Assembly: GCA_018398585.1 (NCBI GenBank)
Contig: JAGTTD010000008.1
Location: forward strand, 27,271,208-27,335,207
Direction: 5' to 3'
Length of the DNA: 64,000 nt
Origin: Simmondsia chinensis
Taxonomy: Eukaryota > Streptophyta > Magnoliopsida > Caryophyllales > Simmondsiaceae
Made by a program: the position numbers and the translations under genes. Numbering within the stretch: position 1 is the stretch's first letter; each line of letters opens with the position of its first letter. Below are positions 43,775 through 57,406 of the stretch, in pieces. The notes under the pieces are model-generated. The model made no database searches and had not been told where the DNA came from. It saw only the letters and a program-made list of their open reading frames with translations.

Positions 43775-46700
43775 GCTTGATTCTCTTGTTTTTCACTAGT
43801 AACTGAATACTAATCAGCCTGCTGAACGGTTTCAGCCTCTTTATTTCTTTCAAAAATCTGTTTTTGAGGTGGCTAAATGTTATCTGTGAAAGCTCTCTGA
43901 CGTAGAACTGTGTTACTTAACTGCAACTTATCTACCTCCGGCCTAATCACTTGATCTGAATCGCAAACAATAGATGACATCTTCTGTGGTGGCAATAACG
44001 AAGACTTATAAAACATGACATCTCTACTTGTAAAGAATTTCTTAAAGCGAACCCTATTCTACTTCCCATAAATGCCATGACCTAATCTCCATATATATAT
44101 ATATATAGGGTGTCATTTTATGAGAGGGTGAGAGCATGAGAGAAGTCACTCCGAGCCCTCCATTTTAATGGATGCCCAAGATTTGTTTAGCATTTAAAAA
44201 AAAATAAATGTACTTCCTTTTGCCCCATGAAGGGGTATGAGCCAAAATTATTATTTTTGTAGTGCACAATAAATCTTGGCCGTCCATTACAACGAAGGGC
44301 CAGGGTTGACTCCTCCCATGCTCTCACCCTCTCATAAGAATAACGCCCTATACATATATATAGGGGGCACAATTCTTATGAGAGGGTGAGAGTGTGAGGG
44401 GATAAAATCTTGACCGTCTGTCACAATGGACGGCCAAGATTAAACGATCTTAATGTAACCCCCTTAAAAAAGTAAAAAATACCCATAATATCCGTCCCCT
44501 TCTCTCTCTTCATAAGCTTGTCTCTCTTGTCTTTCACTAGCAACTGAATGCTAGTCAACCTGCTGAACGGTTTCAGCCCCTTTATTTCTTTCAAAAATTC
44601 GTATTGGAGGTGGCTAAATGCTATCTTTGAAAGCTCTCTGACGCTGAACTGTGTTACTTAAATACAACTGAACTACCTCCGGCCTATTCACTTGACCTAA
44701 ATTGCAAACAATAGATGACATCTTCTGTGGTTGCAATAACGAAGACTTACCAAACATGACATCTCTACTCTTAAGGAATTGCTTGAAGCGAACCCTTTTT
44801 TGCTTCCCATAAATGCCATGGCCTAATCTCCATTTATATATGTATATATATATATAGGGTGTCGTTTTATGAGAGGGTGGTAGCTTGAGATGAGTCAATC
44901 CTGACCCTCCATTGTAATGGATGGTCATGATTTGTAGAGTATTGAAAAAAAAAATTTCCTTCTTTTTATCCCATGAAGGGGTATCGGCCGTTAATTATTA
45001 TTTTTTTAGTGCACAATAAATCTTGGCCGTCCATTACAATGGAGGGCTAGGGCAGACTACTCTCAAGCTCTCACCCTCTCATAAAAATAACACCCTTAAA
45101 ATATATCTAGAGGGCACAATTTTTATTGGAAGGGGAGAGTATGAGAGGATTAAATCTTGACCATCTGTCACAATGGATGACCAAGATTAAACGATCTTAA
45201 TGTAACCCCCTTAAAAAAATAATATCCGACCCCCTCTCTTTCTTCATAAGCTTGTCTCTCTTGTCTTTCACTAGCAACTGAATACAAATCAACCTGCTGA
45301 ACGATTTCAGCCTCTTTATTTCTTTCAGAAATCTGTATTGGAGGTGGCTGAATGCTATCTGTGGAAGCTCTCTCATGCTGAGCTGTGTTACTGAACTACA
45401 ACTAAACTACCTCCTGCCTAGTCCCTTGACCTAAATTGCAAACAATAGATGACATCTTCTGTGGTTGCAATAACGATACCTTATCAAACATCACATCTCT
45501 ACTCGTAAGGAATTGCTTGAAGCGAACCCTTTTCTGCTTCCCATAAATGCCATGGCCTAATCTCCCTTTATATATATATATATATTGGGTGTCATTTTAT
45601 GAGAGGGTGGGAGCATGAGATGAGTCAATTCTAGCCCTCCATTGTAATGGATGGCCAAGATTTGTTGAGTATTGAAAAAAAAATTTCCTTCCTTTTGCCC
45701 CATGAAGTGGTATGAGCCGTAAATTACTATTTTTTTTAGTGCACAATAAATCTTAGCCATCCATTACAACGGAGGGCCAGGGTTGACTCCTCCCATGCTC
45801 TCACCCTCTCATAAGAAAAACCCCTTATAAATTTATATATAGGACACAATTGTTATGAGAGGGTGAGAGGGTGAGGGGATTAAATCTTGACCGTCTGTCA
45901 CAATAGACGGCCAAGATTAAACGATCGTAATGTAACCCCCTTAAAAAAATAAAAAATACCCATAATATCTGTCCCCTTCTCTCTCTTCAGAGGCTTTTCT
46001 CTCTTATCTTTCGATAGCAACTGAATACCAATCAACCGGCTGAACGGTTTCCGCCTCTTTATTTCTTTCAGAAATCAGTATTGGAGGTAGCCGAATGCAA
46101 TCTATGAAAGCTTTCTGACGCTGAATAGTGTTACTTAACTACAACTGAACTACCTCCGGCCTATTCGCTTGACCTGAATCGCAAACAATGGATGACGTCT
46201 TCTGTGGTTGCAATAACGAAGACTTATCAAACATGACATCTCTACTCGTAACGAATTGCTTGAAGCGAACCCTTTTTTGCTTCCCATAAATGCCATGGCC
46301 TAATCTCCATTTATATATATATATATAGGGTGTCGTTTTATGAGAGGGTGGCAGCATGAGATGAGTCAATCCTGACCCTCCATTGTAATGGATGGTCATG
46401 ATTTGTAGAGTTTTAAAAAAAAAAAAATTCCTTCTTTTTGCCCCATGAAGGGGTATGAGCCGTTAATTATTATTTTTTTAGTGCACAATAAATCTTGGTC
46501 GTCCATTATAATGGAGGGCCAGGGCTGACTACTCTCAAGCTCTCACCCTCTCATAAATATAACACTCTTTAAATATATATAGAGGGCACAATTTTTATTA
46601 GAGGGTGAGAGCGTTAGAGGATTAAATCTTGATCGTCTGTCACAATAGACGGCCAAGATTAAACGATCTTAATGTAACCCCCTTAAAAAAATAAAAAAAC

Positions 46701-47482
46701 AACCATAATATTCGTCCCCTTCTCTCTCTTCATAAGCTGGATTCTCTTGTCTTTCACAAGCAACTGAATACTAATCAACCCGCTGAACGGTTTCAGCCTC
46801 TTTATTTATGACAGAAATCTGTATTGGAGGTGGCTGATTGTTATCTGTGAAAGCTCTCTGACGCTGAACTGTGTTACTTAACTACCACTGAACTACCTCC
46901 GGCCTAATCACTTGACCTGAACGCAAACAATAGATGACATCTTCTGTGGTTGCAATAACGAAGACTTATCAAACATGACATCTCCACTCGTAAATAATTT
47001 CTTGAAGCGAGCCCTTTTCTGCATCCCATAAATGCCATGGCCTAATCTCCATATATATATATATATATATAGGGTGTCATTTTAAGAGAGGGTGAGAGCA
47101 TAAGAGGAGTCAATACGAGCCATCCATTTTAATGAATGGCCAAGATTTGTTTAGTATGAAAAAAAAAAAAAAAATTTCCTTCCTTTTGTCCCATGAAGGG
47201 GTTTGGGCCGTAAATTATTATTTTTTTAGTGCACAATAAATCTTGAACGTTCATTACAACGGAGGGCCATGGTTGACTCCTCCCATGCTCTCGCCCTCTC
47301 ATAAGAATAACACCCTATAATTATATATAGAGGGCACAATTCTTATGAGAGGTTGAGAGTGTGAGGAGATTAAATCTTGACCGTCTGTCACAATGGACGG
47401 TCAAGATTAAACAGTCTTAATGTAATCCCCTTAAAAAAGTAAAAAATACCCATAATATCCGTCCCCTTCTCTCTCTTCATAT

Positions 47483-47818
47483 GCTTGTCACTCTTGTCTT
47501 TCACTCGCAACTGAATACTCATCAACCTGCTGAGCGGTTTTAGCCTCTTTATTTCTTTCAGAAATCTGTATTGGTGGTGGCTGAATGCTATCTGTGAAAG
47601 CTCTATGACGCTGAACTGTGTTACTTAACTACAACTGAAATATCTACGGCCCATTCACTTGACCTGAATCACAAACAATAAATGACATCTTCTGTGGTTG
47701 CAATAACGAAGACTTATCAAACATGACATCTCTACGGGTAAGGAATTGCTTGAAGAGAACCCTTTTCTGCTCCCCATAAATGCCATGGCCTAATCTTGAT
47801 TTATATATACATACTTAC

Positions 47819-47866
<48 letters not shown>

Positions 47867-47989
47867 AGTCTGTTGTTTTATGAGAGGGTGATAGCACAAG
47901 AGAAGGCCAAGATTGAACGATCTTAATGCAACCCCCTTAATAAAATAAAAAAACACCCATAACATCCGTCCCCTTCTCTCTCTTCGTAA
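47483..47989 (-). repeat. Second short satellite unit with the same deletion
   Basis: Breakpoint gatagcacaagaga|aggccaagattgaacgatct matches the short unit at 43298-43774, and both are followed by the same variant copia segment (ttgattctcttgtttttcac, ctgtttttgaggtggctaaa). Shared ancestry by segmental duplication is the simplest reading. Confidence 0.8.
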
Positions 47990-49042
47990 GGTTGATTCTC
48001 TTGTTTTTCACTAGTAACTGAATACTAATCAGCCTGCTGAACGGTTTCAGCCTCTTTATTTCTTTCAGAAATCTGTTTTTGAGGTGGCTAAATGTTATCT
48101 GTGAAAGCTCTCTAACGCTGAACTGTGTTACTTAACTGCAACTTAACTACCTTCGGCCTAATCACCTGATCTGAATCGCAAACAATAGATGACATCTTCT
48201 GTGGTGGCAATAACGAAGACTTATAAAACATGACATCTCTACTCGTAAAGAATTTCTTGAAGCGAACCCTATTCTACTTCCGATAAATGCCATGACCTAA
48301 TCTCCATATTTATATAGGGTATCATTTTATGAGAGGGTGAGAGCATGAGAGGAGTCCATCCGAGCCCTCTATTTTAGTGGATGGCCAAGATTTGCTAAGT
48401 ATTGAAAAAAAAAAAATTTCCTTCCTTTTACCCCATGAAGGGGTATGGGCCATAAATTATTACTGCACAATAAATATTGGCAGTCCACTACAACGGAGGG
48501 CCTGGGTTGACTCCTCCCATGCTCTCACCTTCTCATAAGAATAATACTCTATAAATATATATAGAGGGCACAATTCTTATGAGAGGGTGAGAATGTGAGG
48601 CGATTTAATCTTGACCGTCTGTCACAATGGATGGCCAACATTAAACGATCTTAATGAAACCCCCTTAAAAAAATAAAAAATACCCATAATATCCATCCCC
48701 TTCTCTCTCTTCATAAGCTTATCTCTCTTGTCTTTCACTAGCAACTGAATACTAATCAACCTGCTGAACGGTTTCAGCCTCTTTATTTCTTTCAGAAATC
48801 TGTATTGGAGGTGGCCGAATGCTATCTGTGAAAGCTCTCTGACACTGAACTGTTTTACTTAACTACAAATTTACAACCTCCGGCCTAATCACTTGACCTG
48901 AATCGCAAACAATAGATGACATCTTCTGCGGTTGCAGTAACGCAGACTTATCAAACACGACATCTCTACTCATAAAGAATTTCTTGAAGCGAATCCTTTT
49001 CTGCTTCCCATAAATGCCATGGCCTAATCTCCATATATATAC

Positions 49043-49088
<46 letters not shown>

Positions 49089-51949
49089 GTATATGTAGAG
49101 GGTGTCATTTCGTGAGAAGGCGAGAGCATAAGAGGAGTCAATCCTAGCCCTCCATTTTAATGGATGGCTAAGATTTATTTAGTATTGAAAAAAAAAATTT
49201 CTCCCTTTTGCCCCATGAAGGGTATGGGCCGTAAATTATTATTTTTTTGGTACACAATAAATCTTGGCCGTCTATTACAACGGAGGGCCATGCTTGACTC
49301 CTCCCATGCTCTCACCCTCTCATAAGAATAATACCATATAAATATATATAGAGGGCACAATTCTTATGAGATGGTGAGGGTTTGAGGGGATTAAATCTTG
49401 ACCGTCTGCCACAATTGACGGCCAAGATTAAACGATCTTAATGTAACCCCCGTATAAAATTAAAAAATACCCATAATATCCGTCCCCTTCTCTCTCTTCA
49501 TAAGCTTGTCTCTCTTGTCTTTCACTAGCAACTGACTACTAATTAACCTGCTGAGCAGTTTCAGCCTCTTTATTTCTTTCAGAAATCAGTATCGGAGGTG
49601 GCCGAATGCTATCTGTGAAAGCTCTCGGACGCTGAACGGTGTTACTTAACTACAAATGAACTACCTCTGGCCTAATAACTTGACCTGAATCGCAATCAAT
49701 AGATGACATCTTCTGTGGTTGCACTAACGAAGACTTAGCAAACATGACATCTCTACTCGTAAAGGATTTCTTGAAGCGAACCCTTTTCTACTTCCCATAA
49801 ATGCCATGACCTAATCTCCATATATATATGTATATATATATATAGGTTGTCGTTTTATGAGAGGGCGAGAGCATGAGAGGAGTCGATCCGAGCCCTCATT
49901 TCAATGGATGGCCAAGATTTGTTTAGTATTGAAAAAAAAAAAATTTCCTTCCTTTTGCCCCATGAAGGGGTATGGGCCGTAAATTATTATTATTTTAGAG
50001 CACAATAAATCTTGGCCTTCGATTACAACGGAGCGCCAGGGGTGACTCCTCCCATGCTCTCACCCTCTCATGAGAATAACACTTTATAAATATATATAGA
50101 GGGCACAATTCTTACGAGAGGGTGAGAGTGAGAGAGGATTAAATCATGACCGTCTGTCACAATGTACGGCCAAGATTAAACGATCTTAATGTAACCCCCT
50201 TAAAAAAATTAAAAAAAACAAATAATATCCATCCCCTTCTATCTTTTCAGCAGCTTGTCTCACTTGTCTTTCACTAGCAATTTAATACTAATCAACCTGC
50301 TGAACGATTTCAGCCTCTTTATTTCTTTCAGAAATCGGTATGGGAGGTGGTTGAATGCTATCTGTGAAAGCTCTCTGACGCTGAACTGTGTTACTTAACT
50401 ACAACTGAACTTTCTCTGGCCTAATCACTTGACCTGAATTGCAAACAATAGATGACATCTTCTGTGGTTGCAATAACCAACACTCATCAAACATGACATC
50501 TCTGATCGTAAGGAATTGCTGGAAACGAACCCTTTTCTGCTTCCCATAAATGCCATGGCCTAATCTCTATTATATATATATATATATATAGGGTGTCGTT
50601 TAATGAGAGGGTGAAAGCATGAGAGGATTCAATCCGAGCCCTCCATTTTAATGGGTGGCCAATATTTGTTTAGTATTCAAAAAAAAAAAAAAAAAAAATT
50701 TCCTTACTTTTGCCCTATAATGGGTTATGGGCCGTAAATTATTATTTTTTTAGTGCACAATAAATCTTGGCCTTCCTTTACAACGGAGGGCCAGGGTTGA
50801 CTCCTCCTATGCTCTCACCCTCTCATAAGAATAACACCCTACAAATATATATAGAGGGCACAATTCTTATGAGAGAGTGAGAGTGTGAGGAGATTAAATC
50901 TTGACCGTCTGTCACAATGGACGGCCTAGATTAAACGATTTTAATGTAACCCCCTTAAAAAACTAAAAAATACCCATAATGTCCGTCCCGTTCTCTCTAT
51001 TCATAAGCTTGTTTCTCTTGTCTTTCACTAGCCACTGAATACTAATCAACCTGCTGAACCGTTTCAGCCTCTTTATTTCTTTCAGAAATCAGTATGGGAA
51101 GTGGCTGAACGCTATCTGTAAAAGCTCTCTGACGCTGAACTGTGTTACTTAACTACAACTGAATTACCTCCGGCCTATTCATTTGACCTGAATCGCAAAC
51201 AATAGATGACATCTTCTGTGGTTGCAATAACGAGGGCTTATCAAACATTACATCTATACTCGTAAGGAATTGCTTGAAGCGAACCCTTTTCTGCTTCCCA
51301 TAAATGCCATGGCCTAATCTCCATATATATATATAGGGTGTCGTTTTATGAGAGGGTGAGAGCATCAGAGGTGTCAATCCGAGCCCTCCATTTTAATGGT
51401 GGCCAAGATTTGTTTAGTATTGAAAAAAAAATTTCCTTTTTTTTGACCCATGAAGGGGTATGGGATGTAAATTTTTTTTTTTTTTAGTGCACAATAAATC
51501 TTGGCCGTTCATTACAACAGAGGGCCAGGGTTGACTCCTCCCATGCTTTCACCCTCTCAAAAGAATGACACCCTATAAATATATATAGAGAGCATAATTC
51601 TTATGAGAGGGTGAGAGTGTGAGGGAATTAAATCTTGACCATCTGTCGCAATGGACGGCCAAGATTAAACGACCTTAATGTAACCCCCTTAAAAAAATAA
51701 AAAATACCCAAAATATCCGTCCCCTTCCCTCTCATCGTAAGCTTGTCACTCTTGTCTTGCACTAGCAACTGAATACTAATCAACCTGCTGAACGGTTTTA
51801 GCCTCGTTATTTCTTTTAGAAATCTGTATTGGAGGTGGCTGAATGCTATCTGTGAAAGCTCTCTGACACTGAACTGGGTTACTTAACTACAACTGAAATA
51901 CCTACGGCCTATTCACATGACCTGAATCGCAAACAATTGATGACATCTT

Positions 51950-52056
51950 CTGTGGTCGCAATAACGAAGGCTTATCAAACATGACATCTCTACTCGTAAG
52001 GAATTGCTTGAAGCGAACCCTTTTCTGCTTTCCATAAATGCAATGGTCTATTCTCC

Positions 52057-52141
<85 letters not shown>

Positions 52142-55046
52142 AAGGGTGTCGTTTTATGAGAGGGTGATAGCATGAGAGTAGTCAATCCTGACCCTCCATT
52201 GTAATGGATGGCCGTGATTTGTTGACTATTGAAAAAAAAAATTCCTTCTTTTTATCCAATGAAGGGGTATGGGCCGTTAATTTTTATTTTTTTAGTGCAC
52301 AATAAAAATAGCACCCTTAAAATATACATAGAGGGCACAATTTTTATTAGAGGGTAGGAGTGTGAGAGGATTAAATCTTGACCGTCTGTTACAACGGACG
52401 GCCAAGATTAAACGATCTTAATGCAACCCCTTTAAAAAAATAAAAAAATACCCATAATATCCGTCCTCTTCTCTCTCTTTATAAGCATGTTTCTCTTATC
52501 TTTCACCAGCAACTGAATACTAATAAACCTGCTGAACGGTTTCAGCCCCTTTATTTCTTTCAGAAATCTGTATTGGAGGTGGCTGAATGCTATCTGTTAA
52601 AGCTCTCTGACGCTGAACTGTGTTACTTAACTACAATAGAACTACCTCCGGCCTAATCACTTGACCTAAATTGCAAACAATAGATTACATCTTCTGTGGT
52701 TGCAATAACGAAGACTTATCAAATATGACATCTCTACTCGTAAAGGCTTTCCTGAAACGAACTCTTTTCTGCTCCCCATAAATGCCATGGCCAAATCTCC
52801 ATATATATATATGGTGTCGTTTTATGAGAGGGTAAGAGCATGAGAGGAGTCTATCCGAGCCCTCCATTTTAGTGGATGGCCAGGATTTGCTTAGCATTGA
52901 AAAAAAAAATTTCCTTCCTTTTACCCCGTGAAAGGGAATGGGCCGTAAATTAAAATTTTTTTAGAGCACAATAAATCTTGGCAGTCCACTACAACGGAGG
53001 GCCTGGTTTGACTCCTTCCATGCTCTCACCCTCTCATAAAAATAACACCCTTTAATTAGATATAGAGGGCATAATTTTTATTAGAGGGTGAGAGTGTGTG
53101 AGGATTAAATCTTAACCGTCCGTCACAATGGAAGGCCAAGATTGAACGATCTTAATGCAACCCCCTTAAAAAAATAAAAAAACACCCATAATATCCATCC
53201 CCTTCTCTCTCTTCGTAAGCTTGATTCTCTTGTCTTTCACCAGCAACTGAATACTAATCAGCCCGCTGAACGGTTTCAGCCTCTTTATTTCTTTATGAAA
53301 TCTGTTTTGGAGGTGGCTGAATGCTATCTGTGAAAGCTCTCTGACGCTGAACTGTGTTACTTTACTACAAATGAACAACCTCCGGCCTAATCACTTGACC
53401 TGAATCGCAAACAATAGATGACATCTTCCGTGGTTGCAATAACGAAGGCTTATCAAACATTACGTCTATACTCGTAAGGGATTGCTTGAAGCGAACCCTT
53501 TTCTGCTTCCTATAAATGTCATGGCCTAATCTTCATATATATATATATATAGGGTGTCGTTTTATGAGAGGGTGAGAGCATGAGAGGAGTCAATACGAGC
53601 CCTCCATTATAATGATGGCCAAGATTTGTGTAGTTTTGAAAAAAAAATTTCCTTCTTTTTGCCCCATGAAGGGGTATAGACTGTAAATTTTTTTTTTTTT
53701 AGTACACAATAAACCTTGGCCGTTCATTACAACGGAGGGCCAAGGTTGACTCCTCCCACGCTTTCACCCTCTCAAAAGAATAACACCGTATAAATATATA
53801 TAGAGGGCATAATTCTTATGAGAGGTTGAGAGTGTGAGGGGATTAAAATTTGACCATCTGTCGCAATGGACGGCCAAGATTAAACGACCTTAATGTAACC
53901 CCTTTAAAAAAATAAAAAACACCCATAATATCCGTCCCCTTCTCTCTCATCATAAGCTTGTCACTCTTGTCTTTCACTAGTAACTGAATACTAATCAACC
54001 TACTGAGCGGTTTTAGCCTCTTTATTTCCTTCAGAAATCTGTATTGGAGGTGGCTGAATGCTATCTGTGAAAGCTCTCTGACACGAAACTGTGTTACTTA
54101 ACTACAACTGAAATATCTACGGCCTATTCACTTGACCTAAATCGCAAGCAATAGATGACATCTTCTGTGGTTGCAATAACGAAGACTTATCAAATATGAC
54201 ATCTCTACTCGTAAGGAATTGCTTGAAGAGAACCTTTTTCTGCTTCCAATAAATGCCATAGCCTAATCTCCATTTATATATACATACATACATATATATA
54301 TATATATTTATATATAAAGTGTGTCGTTTTATGTGAGGGTGATAGCACGAGAGGAGTCAATCCTGACCTTCCATTATAATGGATGGTTAAGATTTGTTGA
54401 GTATTGAAAAAAAAAAAAATTTCCTTCTTTTTGCCCCATGAAGGGGTATGGGCCGTTAATTATTATTTTTCTAGTGCACAATAAATCATGGCGGACCATT
54501 ACCATAGAGGGCCAAGGCTGACTCCTCTCAAGCTCTCACCCTCTCATAAAAATAACACCCTTTAATTATATATAGAGGGCATAATTTTTATTAGAGGGTG
54601 AGAGTGTGTGAGGATTAAATCTTAACCGTCCGTCACAATGGAAGGCCAAGATTGAACGATCTTAATGCAACCCCCTTAAAAAAATAAAAAAACACCCATA
54701 ATATCCATCCCCTTCTCTCTCTTCGTAAGCTTGATTCTCTTGTCTTTCACCCGCAACTGAATACTAATCAGCCTGCTGAACGGTTTCAGCCTCTTTATTT
54801 CTTTATGAAATCTGTTTTGGAGGTGGCTGAATGTTATCTGTGAAAGCTCTCTAATGTTGAACTGTGTTACTTAACTGCAACTAAACTACCTCCGGCCTAA
54901 TCACTTGACCTGAATCGCAAACAATAAATGACATCTTCTGTGGTGGCAACAACGAAGACTTATCAAGCATGACATCTCTATTCGTAAGGAATTGCTTGAA
55001 GCGAACCCTTTCTGCTTCCCATACATGCCATGGTCTATTCTCTAAT

Positions 55047-55104
<58 letters not shown>

Positions 55105-56553
55105 AAGGGTGTCGTTTTATGAGTGGGTGATAGCATGAGAGGAGTCAATCATGACCCTCCATTGTAATGGATGGCCATGATTTGTTGACTATTGAAATAA
55201 AAAAATTCCTTCTTTTTACCCCACGAAGGGGTATGGGCCGTTAATTTTTATTTTTTTAGTGCACAATAAATCTTGGCCGTCCATTACAATGGAGGGCCAG
55301 GGCTGACTCCTCTTAAGCTTTCACCCTCTCATAAAAATAGCACCCTTAAAATATACATAGAGGGCACAATTTTTGTTAGAGGGGGAGAGTGTGAGAGGAT
55401 TAAATCTTGACCGTCTATTACAACGAACGGCCAAGATTAAACGATCTTAAGGCAACCCCTTTAAAAAAATAAAAAAATACCCATAATATCCGTCCTCTTC
55501 TCTCTCTTTATAAGCATGTTTCTCTTATCTTTCACCACCAACTGAATACTAATAAACCTGCTGAACAATTTCAGCACCTTTATTTCTTTCAGAAATCTGT
55601 ATTGGAGGTGGCTGAATGCTATCTGTGAAAGCTCTCTGACGCTGAATTGTGTTACTTAACAACAACTGAACTACCTCCGGCCTAATCACTTGACCTAAAT
55701 TGCAAACAATAGATTACATCTTCTGTGGTTGCAATAACGAAGACTTATCAAATATGACATCTCTACTCGTAAAGACTTTCCTGAAGCGAACTCTTTTCTG
55801 CTTCCCATAAATGCCATGGCCAAATCTCCATATATATATAAGGTGTCATTTTATGAGAGGGTGAGAGCATGAGAGGAGTCTATCCGAGCACTCCATTTTA
55901 GTGGACGGCCAAGATTTGCTTAGCATTGAAATAAAAAATTTTCCTTCCTTTTACCCCATGAAGGGGTATGGGCCATAAATTATAATTTTTTTAGTGCACA
56001 ATAAATCTTCGCAGTCCACTACAACGGAGGGCCTAGGTCGACTNNNNNNNNNNNNNNNNNNNNNNNNNNNNNNNNNNNNNNNNNNNNNNNNNNNNNNNNN
56101 NNNNNNNNNNNNNNNNNNNNNNNNNNNNNNNNNNNNNNNNNNNATATCTCACTATGGACGGCCAAGATTAAACGATCTTAATATAACCCCCTTAAAAAAA
56201 AAATTCCCATAATATCCGTCCCTTTCTCTCTCTTCATAAGCTTGTCTCTCTTGTCTTTCACTAGCAACTGAATGCTAATCAACCTGCTGAGTGGTTTCAG
56301 CCTCTTTATTTCTTTCAGAAATCTGTATTGGAGGTGGCTGAATGCTACCTGTGAAAGCTCTCTGACGCTGAACTGTGTTACTTAACTACAAATGAACTAC
56401 CTCCGGCCTAATCACTTGACCTGAATCGCAAACAACAGATGACATCTTCCGTGGTTGCAATAACGAAGGCTTATCAAACATTACGTCTATACTCGTAAGG
56501 AATTGCTTGAAGCAAACCCTTTTCTGCTTCCTATAAATGTCTTGGCCTAATCT

Positions 56554-56596
<43 letters not shown>

Positions 56597-57327
56597 TAGG
56601 GTGTCGTTTTATGAGAGGGTGAGAGCATCAGAGGAGTCAATCCGAGCCCTCCATTTTAATGGTGGCCAAGATTTGTTTAGTATTGAAAAAAAAATTTCCT
56701 TCTTTTTGCCCCATGAAGGGGTATGGACTGTAAATTATTTTTTTTTTAAGTGCACAATAAATCTTTGCCATTTATTACAACGGAGGGCCAGGGTTGACTC
56801 CTCCCATGCTTTCATCCTCTCAAAAGAATAACACCCTATAAATATATATAGAGGGCATAATTCTTATGAGAGGTTGAGAGTGTGAGGGGATTAAATTTTG
56901 ACCATCTGTCGCAATGGACGGCCAAGATTAAACGACCTTAATGTAACCCCTTTAAAAAAATAAAAAATACCCATAATATCCGTCCCGTTCTCTCTCATCA
57001 TAAGCTTGTCACTCTTGTCTTTCACTAGCAACTGAATAATAATCAACCTACTGAGCGGTTTAAGCCTCTTTATTTCTTTCAGAAATCTGTATTGGAGGTG
57101 GCTAAATGCCAGCTGTGAAGGCTCTCTGACGCTGAACTGTCTCACTTAACTACAACTGAAATGCCTACGGCCTATTCACTTGACCTGAATCGCAAACAAT
57201 AGATGAAATCTTCTGTGGTTGCAATAACGAAGACTTATCAAACATGACATCTCTACTCGTAAGGAATTGCTTGAAGAGAACCCTTTTTCTGCTACTAATA
57301 AATGCCATGGCCTATCTCCATTTATAT

Positions 57328-57406
<79 letters not shown>

